Below are positions 1 to 5,141 of a stretch of 6,613 nucleotides of DNA, piece by piece. The position numbers were made by a program, and so were the translations under genes. The notes below the pieces were generated by a model, which made no database searches, was not told the origin of the DNA, and worked only from the letters and a program-made list of their open reading frames with translations. How positions within the stretch are numbered: the stretch's first letter is position 1; each line of letters begins with the position of its first letter. Source of the stretch: Rubrivivax sp. (GTDB lineage: Bacteria > Pseudomonadota > Gammaproteobacteria > Burkholderiales > Burkholderiaceae_C). The DNA is taken from NCBI GenBank assembly GCA_030693565.1, contig JAUYAJ010000558.1, positions 1 to 6,613 of the forward strand, in the 5' to 3' direction.

Positions 1-351
1 GGCGCGTCGGCGGATGTACGGTTCGGCAATGGCGCGCATCTCGATGGCCGACATGACGCGGGTAAGAACGCCATCCCGTTCGAGCGCGTCCATCAACGCC
101 AGGGCGTTCATCACCGTTCCAAGCATACCCATGTAGTCTGCGGTGGCGCGGTCCATGCCCTCAGCACCACCCGCTACACCGCGGAAGATGTTGCCGCCGC
201 CGATCACCACCGCCACCTCCACCCCCATGCGAGTGACCTCGGCCACCTCGGACACCATGCGCACGATGGTCGCGCGGTTGATGCCGTAGGCGTCGTCGCC
301 CATCAAGGCCTCACCCGACAGTTTCAGCAGGATGCGTTTATACGCAGGCAT
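1..351 (-). CDS. pyrH: UMP kinase PyrH (N-terminal part, cut by left edge)
   Basis: Uridylate kinase converts UMP and ATP to UDP and ADP in the cytoplasm, in pyrimidine nucleotide synthesis. The bacterial enzyme is a hexamer of the amino-acid-kinase fold, typically activated by GTP and inhibited by UTP (family knowledge). The first 117 residues are present, about half of a protein near 236-240 residues; the C-terminal half lies beyond base 1. Visible motifs are YKRILLKLSGEAL (residues 4-16, phosphate-binding Lys and Ser-Gly), the glycine loop GGGNIFRG (51-58) and ADYMGMLGTVMNAL (71-84), whose Asp72 corresponds to the UMP-contacting Asp of E. coli PyrH. The ATG at 349-351 has a good Shine-Dalgarno AGGAG (complement of 361-365) 9 nt upstream. 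It is third in the rpsB-tsf-pyrH cluster, 164 nt after tsf; frr would be expected next but is outside the window. No frameshift or unusual residue is seen. Confidence 0.97.
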   Translation of the reverse strand, partial: MPAYKRILLKLSGEALMGDDAYGINRATIVRMVSEVAEVTRMGVEVAVVIGGGNIFRGVAGGAEGMDRATADYMGMLGTVMNALALMDALERDGVLTRVMSAIEMRAIAEPYIRRRA

Positions 352-360
352 TCGAATCGG

Positions 361-365
361 CTCCT
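361..365 (-). promoter_or_regulatory. Shine-Dalgarno site of pyrH
   Basis: On the minus strand these bases read AGGAG, 9 nt upstream of the pyrH ATG. The site supports that start and shows that pyrH has its own ribosome entry despite sitting behind tsf. Confidence 0.8.
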
Positions 366-390
366 GTCATCGTGCGGTTGATGAGTGTAA

Positions 391-418
391 GGCGGGCGCC
401 GGCAGAGCCGGCGCCGCC
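391..418 (-). other. Strong GC stem-loop upstream of pyrH
   Basis: A 12-bp stem with one bulged G: 391-403 pairs with 407-418 around a 3-nt loop (404-406). The inner 9 bp (395-403 with 407-415) are perfect. In the transcription direction it lies about 40 nt before the pyrH ATG. The bases after it (minus strand TTACACTCATC) do not form a U-tract, so it is not a standard intrinsic terminator. It may stall RNA decay from the 3' side, mark a processing site or reduce read-through into pyrH; these roles are inference. Confidence 0.5.
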
Positions 419-434
419 GTCCGCCCGGCCCCCC

Positions 435-500
435 AGGAAACGCCGGGCTGCCCCAGGTTTCCTTGACCCCCACGGGAGGCGGGCCGGGCGCAGCCCGGCC
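435..500 (-). other. Two further inverted repeats in the tsf-pyrH spacer
   Basis: Two stems lie in the 164-nt spacer nearer to tsf. AGGAAAC at 435-441 can pair with GTTTCCT at 457-463 (7 bp, 15-nt loop). GGCCGGGC at 482-489 pairs with GCCCGGCC at 493-500 (8 bp, 3-nt loop). Neither is followed by a T-run on the minus strand. With the stem at 391-418 they make the spacer heavily structured. Chance pairing is easy in DNA this GC-rich, so the functional reading is weak. No small gene is apparent here. Confidence 0.35.
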
Positions 501-515
501 TGGCCCCGGGGGCGC

Positions 516-1436
516 TCAGGAAGCCTTGGCCGCTGCGACCTGGGCTGCCACTTCGGCAGCAAAGTCGTCGACCTTCTTCTCGATGCCCTCGCCCACCACG
601 TAGAGCGTGAAGCCGGCAACCTGGGTCGCGCGCTCCTTGAGCATCTGCTCGACGGTCTGCTTGTCGTTCTTCACGAAGGTCTGGTTGTACAGCGACACTT
701 CCTTGAGGAACTTCTGCACCGAGCCTTCGACGCGCTTGGCGACGATCTCGGGCGACTGCGCGGACTTGCCGGCGGCCACCGCAGCGGCCGAGTCTTCGGC
801 GGCCTTCTCGGCGGCAACGCGGCGCTCGCGCTCGACCAGTTCGGCCGGCACCTGAGCCGACGACAGCGACACCGGCTTCATCGCCGCGACGTGCATGGCG
901 ACGTCCTTGGCGGCGACTTCGTCACCGGTGTACTCGACCAGCACGCCGATGCGCGTGCCGTGCAGGTACTGGGCCAACTGGCCACCGCCGGCGTAGCGCC
1001 GGAAGCGGCGGATCGCCACGTTCTCGCCGATCTTGCCGATCAGGCCTTTGCGCACGTCTTCAACCGTCGGGCCGAAACCCTCCTGGGTCAGCGCCAGCGC
1101 CGACAGCGCAGCGGCATCGGCCGGGTTGTGCTCGGCGACGAGTTCGGCGCAAGACTTGACGAAGGCGAGAAAGGACTCGTTCTTGGAAACGAAGTCGGTC
1201 TCACAATTGACTTCGATCATCGCGCCCGTGCTGCCGTTGACGGCAGCGGCAACGACGCCTTCGGCGGTGACGCGCGATGCGGCCTTGCCGGCCTTGCTGC
1301 CGAGCTTGACGCGCAGGATCTCTTCGGCGCGGCCGAGGTCACCCTCGGCTTCGGTCAGCGCCTTCTTGCATTCCATCATCGGCGCGTCGGTCTTCGCGCG
1401 CAGTTCGGCCACCATGCTTGCAGTGATTGCGGGCAT
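516..1436 (-). CDS. tsf: Translation elongation factor EF-Ts
   Basis: EF-Ts is the guanine-nucleotide exchange factor that displaces GDP from EF-Tu, so that EF-Tu can reload GTP and aminoacyl-tRNA during elongation. The protein is 306 residues, slightly longer than the roughly 283 of E. coli. The N-terminal UBA-like domain occupies about residues 1-55 and carries the family signature TDAPMMECKKAL (16-27). The core contains VNCETDFVSKNE (76-87). Its Asp81-Phe82 correspond to the TDF residues that E. coli EF-Ts inserts into EF-Tu to disturb the Mg2+ site. MHVAAMKP (181-188) and EVSLYNQTFVKND (246-258) are also typical of the family. An Ala-rich stretch at 207-223 falls in the coiled-coil region, and a short Ala-rich tail (294-306) ends the protein. 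The ATG at 1434-1436 has GGAG (complement of 1443-1446) 6 nt upstream. It lies 91 nt after rpsB and 164 nt before pyrH, the conserved order. Nothing is broken. Confidence 0.98.
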   Translation of the reverse strand: MPAITASMVAELRAKTDAPMMECKKALTEAEGDLGRAEEILRVKLGSKAGKAASRVTAEGVVAAAVNGSTGAMIEVNCETDFVSKNESFLAFVKSCAELVAEHNPADAAALSALALTQEGFGPTVEDVRKGLIGKIGENVAIRRFRRYAGGGQLAQYLHGTRIGVLVEYTGDEVAAKDVAMHVAAMKPVSLSSAQVPAELVERERRVAAEKAAEDSAAAVAAGKSAQSPEIVAKRVEGSVQKFLKEVSLYNQTFVKNDKQTVEQMLKERATQVAGFTLYVVGEGIEKKVDDFAAEVAAQVAAAKAS

Positions 1437-1463
1437 TCGAATCTCCGGTCAATAGCGATAACT

Positions 1464-1488
1464 CCGCCGAGCGCCCAGCGCCCGGCGG
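1464..1488 (-). other. Stem-loop in the rpsB-tsf spacer, near tsf
   Basis: CCGCCG (1464-1469) pairs with CGGCGG (1483-1488). After one A/C mismatch the stem continues with GCGC (1471-1474) pairing GCGC (1478-1481) around a 3-nt loop. In the transcript it sits about 27 nt before the tsf ATG, upstream of its ribosome-binding site. No T-run follows, so classical termination is not supported. Confidence 0.4.
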
Positions 1489-1497
1489 CAGGATCTG

Positions 1498-1522
1498 GGC
1501 CGGGGGCGCAATGGCCCCCGCC
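1498..1522 (-). other. Stem-loop just after the rpsB stop codon
   Basis: CGGGGGC (1501-1507) pairs perfectly with GCCCCCG (1514-1520) around a 6-nt loop. With C1500 bulged, two more G-C pairs form (1498-1499 with 1521-1522). It begins within about 7 nt of the rpsB stop codon. It has the stem of an intrinsic terminator but no U-tract. Partial attenuation or 3'-end protection of rpsB mRNA is possible and would let S2 and EF-Ts be made in different amounts; this is inference. Confidence 0.45.
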
Positions 1523-1527
1523 GACGA

Positions 1528-2271
1528 TCAGGCTTCTTCGCGCACCTCGACGAACTCGTCGGCGGTAGCGCCAGTCATCACGACTTCGTTACCCGCGTTG
1601 GCCCGGCCCTCGAGCACGGCATCTGCAACGGCGCGGGCGTACAGCGCCACGGCCTTGGCCGAGTCGTCGTTGCCAGGGATGACGTAGTCGATGCCCAGCG
1701 GCGAGTGGTTGGTGTCGACGATGCCGATCACCGGGATGCCAAGCTTCTTCGCTTCGGCAACGGCAATCTTGTGGTAACCGACGTCGATGACGAACATCGC
1801 GTCAGGCAGACCGACCATGTCCTGGATGCCGCCGATGTCCTTCTCCAGCTTGATCAGCTCGCGCTCGAACATCAGGCCTTCCTTCTTGATCATCAAGTCG
1901 GTGCCGGCCTCTTTGATGGCCTGCATGTCCTTGAGCTTCTTCAGCGAACCCTTGACCGTCTTGAAGTTGGTCATCATGCCGCCCAGCCAGCGCTGGTCGA
2001 CGTAGGGCATGCCGCAGCGCTGGGCTTCCAGCGCGATGACTTCGCGCGCCTGGCGCTTGGTGCCGATCATCAGGATCGAGCCCTTGCGCGCAGCGAGCTG
2101 GCGGATGAACTTCATCGCGTCGTTGAAGAGCGGCTGCGTCTTCTCGAGGTTGATGATGTGGATCTTGTTGCGATGGCCGTAGATGTACGGGGCCATCTTG
2201 GGGTTCCAGAAGCGCGTTTGGTGTCCGAAATGGACGCCGGCTTCCAGCATTTCACGCATGGATACAGTCAT
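1528..2271 (-). CDS. rpsB: 30S ribosomal protein S2
   Basis: S2 binds late in 30S subunit assembly, between the head and body on the back of the subunit, and is needed for S1 to join (family knowledge). The protein is 247 residues against 241 in E. coli. Family landmarks are all present: the N-terminal REMLEAGVHFGHQTRFWNPKM (6-26), INLEKT (40-45), DQRWLGGMMTNF (92-103), the second S2 signature from Pro156 to Pro180, and GIVDTNHSP (183-191). The frame stays open 129 codons further upstream, but that extension crosses the intergenic region and lies antisense to the amidase gene. The ATG at 2269-2271 gives the family N-terminus (MTVSMREML) and has GGAG (complement of 2277-2280) 5 nt upstream. 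It heads the rpsB-tsf-pyrH cluster. In gammaproteobacteria S2 represses its own operon through the rpsB 5' leader; the structured leader here makes something similar possible but does not prove it. Confidence 0.98.
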   Translation of the reverse strand: MTVSMREMLEAGVHFGHQTRFWNPKMAPYIYGHRNKIHIINLEKTQPLFNDAMKFIRQLAARKGSILMIGTKRQAREVIALEAQRCGMPYVDQRWLGGMMTNFKTVKGSLKKLKDMQAIKEAGTDLMIKKEGLMFERELIKLEKDIGGIQDMVGLPDAMFVIDVGYHKIAVAEAKKLGIPVIGIVDTNHSPLGIDYVIPGNDDSAKAVALYARAVADAVLEGRANAGNEVVMTGATADEFVEVREEA

Positions 2272-2325
2272 GGAAACTCCGAAGGTTGGGTCTAGAATCC
2301 CGGCGCCCATCGCCGCCTGCCTGGC

Positions 2326-2342
2326 CGCTCTGACAAAGAGCG
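2326..2342 (-). other. Small stem-loop in the rpsB leader
   Basis: CGCTCT (2326-2331) pairs perfectly with AGAGCG (2337-2342) around a 5-nt loop that reads TTGTC on the minus strand. It lies about 55 nt upstream of the rpsB ATG. If transcribed, it is a candidate element of S2 autoregulation, which is known from the gammaproteobacterial rpsB leader. The role here is inference. Confidence 0.35.
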
Positions 2343-2395
2343 CTTGGGCGGGCAGCGACACCTCAGGTTTGCCGGGTTCGCGATTGATCGCCCCA

Positions 2396-2422
2396 GCAGG
2401 CCGTCCTGCCGACATGGCAGGA
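2396..2422. other. Overlapping inverted repeats with alternative pairing
   Basis: TCCTGCC (2404-2410) pairs with GGCAGGA (2416-2422) around a 5-nt loop. The same CCTGC (2405-2409) can instead pair with GCAGG (2396-2400) around a 4-nt loop. The two hairpins exclude each other. The element lies 22 nt before the amidase ATG and about 125 nt before the rpsB ATG, so it could act in RNA of either strand or as a protein-binding palindrome. No T-run follows on either strand. Confidence 0.35.
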
Positions 2423-2444
2423 AACTCCCTCTGAGACAAACCCA

Positions 2445-3818
2445 ATGAGTTTACCACGCGACGGCGCCGCCGATCTGACCGCGGCCCGCGCCCAACTCGC
2501 CAGCGGCGCTGCCAGCGCCGCAGCGCTGCTCGGCCAGGCCTTGAGCGCAGCCGACAGCCCGGCCACGCGCCATGCTTATGTGCGCCGCTTTGACGACCCC
2601 GCGCGCGCTGCCGCCGCGGCTGCCGACGCTCGGCTGGCCGCTGGCGCCCCGCTGCCACTGCTGGCAGGCCTGGCGGTGTCGGTGAAAGACTTGTTCGACG
2701 TCGCCGGTCAGACCACCAGCGCCGGCTCGGTGGTGCTCGGCGATGCCGCGCCGGCCAAGACCGACAGCGCTGCCGTGGCGCGGCTGCGCGGCGCTGGCGC
2801 CGCCCTGCTCGGCCACACCAACATGACCGAGTTCGCGTTCTCCGGCGTCGGCCTCAACCCGCACCATGGCACGCCAGCCAACGCCGCCACCGCGCTGATC
2901 GACGCCACGCCGCGCATCCCCGGCGGCTCCAGTTCAGGCGGCGCGGTGACGGTGGCCGCCGGCGCCGCCTGGGCCGCACTGGGCTCGGACACCGGCGGCT
3001 CGATCCGCATCCCGGCCGCACTGCAAGGCCTGGTCGGCTTCAAGAACACCCAGCACCTGACGCCGCTGGCGGGCAGCGTGCCGCTGTCCTTCAGCCTGGA
3101 CACCGCCTGCGCCATCACGCGCTCGGTGCGCGACGCCGTGCTGTTGCACGAGGTACTGGCCGGGCGCCGGGTGGCGCTGGCCGGCAAGCCGGTGGCGGCA
3201 CTGCGGCTGGCGCTGCCGACGACGCTGATGCTCGACGAACTCGAGCCCGCGGTGGCCGCAGCCTTCGAGCAAGCGCTGTCGCGGCTGCGCGACGCCGGTG
3301 CGCGCATCGAGCCACTGGCACTGCCGGCGCTGTCCCGGCTGGCCGGGCTGAACGCCCAGGGCGGGCTGGCCACGGCAGAGGCCTGGGCCTGGCACCGCCA
3401 GCGCCTGGCGCTGGACGGCGATCGCTACGACCCGCGGGTGGCGCTGCGCATCCGCCGCGGCAGTGCGATCGGCGCTGCCGACTACATCGACCTGCTGCAG
3501 GCCCGGCAAGCCTGGATCGCCGAAGTCCGGGCCGCACTGGCCGGCTTCGACGCCGCGATCTCGCCCACGGTGCCGATGGTGGCGCCGCCGATCGCGCCGC
3601 TGCTGGCCGACGACGCCGCCTTCTTCGCCACCAACGGCCGCTTGCTGCGCAACCCGTCGGCGGTGAACTTCCTCGACGGCTGCGCGCTGTCGCTGCCTTG
3701 CCAGGCGCCAGGCCAGTTGCCGGTCGGGCTGATGCTGTGGGCGCCCGCGCTGCACGACGACGCCTTGCTGGACGCCGCGCTGGCGGTCGAGCAAGCGCTC
3801 GGCCAGCGGGAGCATTGA
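2445..3818 (+). CDS. Amidase-signature family hydrolase, substrate unknown
   Basis: Amidase-signature enzymes hydrolyse carboxamides with a Ser-cisSer-Lys triad. The protein is 457 residues. Lys81 in SVKDLFDV is the predicted general base. Ser162 in the PGGSSSGGA loop (159-167) is the cis-serine and Ser186 in GSDTGGSIRIP (180-190) the nucleophile; the 24-residue gap between the two serines matches the family. GHTNMTEFAFSG (123-134) is also typical. After the nucleophile the usual GFKPTxGR motif reads GFKNTQHLT (198-206), so this is a divergent subfamily. It is probably not GatA: no gatB or gatC is adjacent and it is shorter than the usual roughly 485 residues. No signal peptide is seen, so it is likely cytoplasmic. 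The ATG start has only a weak GAGA upstream (2433-2436) but gives a normal family N-terminus. A DadA-like gene starts 2 nt after its stop, which suggests co-transcription and an amino-acid amide or N-acyl amino acid as substrate (inference). Confidence 0.93.
   Translation: MSLPRDGAADLTAARAQLASGAASAAALLGQALSAADSPATRHAYVRRFDDPARAAAAAADARLAAGAPLPLLAGLAVSVKDLFDVAGQTTSAGSVVLGDAAPAKTDSAAVARLRGAGAALLGHTNMTEFAFSGVGLNPHHGTPANAATALIDATPRIPGGSSSGGAVTVAAGAAWAALGSDTGGSIRIPAALQGLVGFKNTQHLTPLAGSVPLSFSLDTACAITRSVRDAVLLHEVLAGRRVALAGKPVAALRLALPTTLMLDELEPAVAAAFEQALSRLRDAGARIEPLALPALSRLAGLNAQGGLATAEAWAWHRQRLALDGDRYDPRVALRIRRGSAIGAADYIDLLQARQAWIAEVRAALAGFDAAISPTVPMVAPPIAPLLADDAAFFATNGRLLRNPSAVNFLDGCALSLPCQAPGQLPVGLMLWAPALHDDALLDAALAVEQALGQREH
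3808..3812 (+). promoter_or_regulatory. Shine-Dalgarno site that decides the TTG start of the dehydrogenase gene
   Basis: GGGAG lies inside the last codons of the amidase gene, 8 nt upstream of TTG at 3821-3823. This spacing is ideal for that TTG and too short (2 nt) for the in-frame TTG at 3815. It indicates coupled translation of the two genes. Confidence 0.75.
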
Positions 3819-3820
3819 GC

Positions 3821-5101
3821 TTGCAAGTTGCCATCATCGGCGCCGGCATCATCGGCGTCACGACAGCCTACGAACTGGCCAGCCAAGGCCATGAGGTGAC
3901 GGTGTACGAGCGCCGCGCCGCGGTCGCCACCGAGACCAGTTTCGCCAACGCCGGCGTCGTCGCGCCCGGCTACGTCACGCCCTGGGCCGCACCCGGCATG
4001 CCGTGGAAGGTGCTGCGGCACCTGCTGAGCGCGCACGCCCCGGTGCGCCTGAGCGGCCGCGGCGCCATCACCGAGTTGCCCTGGCTGTGGCGCTGGTGGC
4101 GCGCCTGCCGGCCGCAGGTGTACACGCAGAACCGCAGCGCGATGCAGCGACTGGCACATTTCAGCCGCGACCGGCTGCAGGCGATCACGCAGTTGCTGCG
4201 GCTGGATTACGAGCAAGCCCAAGGCGTGCTCGTGTTGCTGCGCCGCGAACGCGACCTGGCGCTGGCCCAGACCGGACTCAAGCTGCTGGCCGAGCAAGGT
4301 ATCGCGCACAAGGTCCTCGACGCTGCGGGCTGCCGCGCCGTCGAACCGGGCCTGAATGCGGCGATGCCGGTGCACGCGGCGATCCATTTGCCGCAGGACG
4401 GCGTTGGCAACTGTCGCCAGTTCGCCCACCTGCTCAAGAGCGAAGCCCAGCGCCTGGGTGCCCAGTTCCACTTCGACACCGCTGTCCTGGGCTTGCGCCC
4501 CGGGCCGCGGCCGACGCTGGTTCTGCGCCGTGGCATTGACGCTGCTGCCGCCGTGGCCGACGCGGGCGCCTTCGACGCCATCGTCGTCTGCGCCGGCGCC
4601 CAGGCCAACAAGTTGCTGACACCGATCGGCCTCAAGTTGCCGCTGGCGGCGATCCACGGCTATTCGGTGACGGCGCCGCTGCGCCATGTCGACGGCCACC
4701 CCGATCTCGGCCCGCGGTCGGCGCTGATCGACGAACAGTACAAGGTGGCGATCTCCCGACTGGGACGGCGCGTTCGTGTGGCCGGCAGCGCCGAGGTCGG
4801 CGGCTTGCCGGACCAGTTTCACCCTGGCGCCCTGCGCACGCTGTACAAGGTGCTCGACGACTGGTTTCCGGGCGCGGCGCTGGCGGCGCAGGCCCAGCAC
4901 TGGAAAGGCGCGCGGCCGATGCTGCCCGACGGCCCGCCGGTGCTGGGCCCGAGCGGGGCCGCCGGCATCTGGCTCAACCTGGGCCACGGCTCCAGCGGCT
5001 GGGCGCTGGCTTGCGGCTCGGCCAGCGTGCTGGCCGCCGCGCTGGGCGGGCATGAGCCGCCACTGGACCTGGACCGACTGGGCATCGCGCGCCTGCGCTG
5101 A
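3821..5101 (+). CDS. dadA: FAD-dependent D-amino-acid dehydrogenase (DadA family)
   Basis: DadA-type enzymes oxidise D-amino acids to 2-oxo acids and ammonia, passing electrons through FAD to the respiratory chain at the inner membrane. The protein is 426 residues from a TTG start, close to the 416-434 usual for the family. QVAIIGAGIIG (2-12) is the Rossmann GxGxxG with Gly7, Gly9 and Gly12, and Glu30 ends the second strand to bind the ribose. ETSFANAGVVAPGY (38-51) matches the DadA segment ETSxANAGxxxPGY, followed by PWAAPGMPWK. The C-terminal GARPMLPDGPP (363-373) and LNLGHGSSGWALACGS (385-400) close the FAD site as in E. coli DadA. No in-frame ATG lies near the N-terminus; an upstream in-frame ATG at 3698 would add 41 unrelated Arg/Ala-rich residues inside the amidase gene. 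Burkholderiales often carry several DadA paralogues, so the physiological substrate (D-Ala, another D-amino acid or a secondary amine) is not settled. It follows the amidase by 2 nt. Confidence 0.9.
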   Translation: MQVAIIGAGIIGVTTAYELASQGHEVTVYERRAAVATETSFANAGVVAPGYVTPWAAPGMPWKVLRHLLSAHAPVRLSGRGAITELPWLWRWWRACRPQVYTQNRSAMQRLAHFSRDRLQAITQLLRLDYEQAQGVLVLLRRERDLALAQTGLKLLAEQGIAHKVLDAAGCRAVEPGLNAAMPVHAAIHLPQDGVGNCRQFAHLLKSEAQRLGAQFHFDTAVLGLRPGPRPTLVLRRGIDAAAAVADAGAFDAIVVCAGAQANKLLTPIGLKLPLAAIHGYSVTAPLRHVDGHPDLGPRSALIDEQYKVAISRLGRRVRVAGSAEVGGLPDQFHPGALRTLYKVLDDWFPGAALAAQAQHWKGARPMLPDGPPVLGPSGAAGIWLNLGHGSSGWALACGSASVLAAALGGHEPPLDLDRLGIARLR

Positions 5102-5141
5102 CGGGCGTGAGCGGCGGCGGCGTCACAATGGCGGCCACGCC

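Larger units (their letters stand above)
2272..2444. promoter_or_regulatory. Divergent intergenic region: rpsB leader and amidase upstream region
   Basis: This 173-nt gap separates the rpsB ATG (minus) from the amidase ATG (plus) and must carry, or lie next to, promoters for both. I see no convincing sigma-70 promoter. The best plus-strand candidate is TGGAAA (2271-2276), a 16-nt spacer and TAGAAT (2293-2298), matching 4/6 and 5/6 of consensus. For rpsB only a weak -10-like TAAACT (complement of 2448-2453) is seen, with a poor -35. Inverted repeats at 2326-2342 and 2396-2422 would lie in the rpsB 5' leader if transcription starts near or upstream of 2444. Confidence 0.5.

Noticed and set aside
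372..1568. 398-codon plus-strand open frame opposite tsf
   Set aside because: It is antisense to the complete tsf gene. Its protein is rich in Arg, Gly, Leu and His with no recognisable domain, as expected from the complement of a GC-rich gene.
1705..2295. 196-codon plus-strand open frame opposite rpsB
   Set aside because: It is a shadow of rpsB with Asp/His/Leu-rich composition and no domain.
2272..2658. 129-residue N-terminal extension of S2
   Set aside because: The frame is open, but the extension crosses the intergenic region and the opposite strand of the amidase gene. S2 proteins start at the MTVSMREML position, which has its own ribosome-binding site.
3698..3820. ATG start 41 codons upstream for the dehydrogenase
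   Set aside because: The extra residues are Arg/Ala-rich, overlap the amidase C-terminus and precede a normal FAD-binding N-terminus. The TTG at 3821 has the better Shine-Dalgarno spacing.
3482..5053. 523-codon minus-strand open frame opposite the amidase 3' end and the dehydrogenase
   Set aside because: It lies antisense to two well-supported genes, has low-complexity Arg/Gln/Ala/Gly composition and shows no family motif. Long antisense frames are common at this GC content.
5099..5125. TGACG/CGTCA inverted repeat between the dehydrogenase gene and nnr
   Set aside because: Only 5 bp with a 17-nt loop and no T-run; expected by chance and too weak for a terminator.
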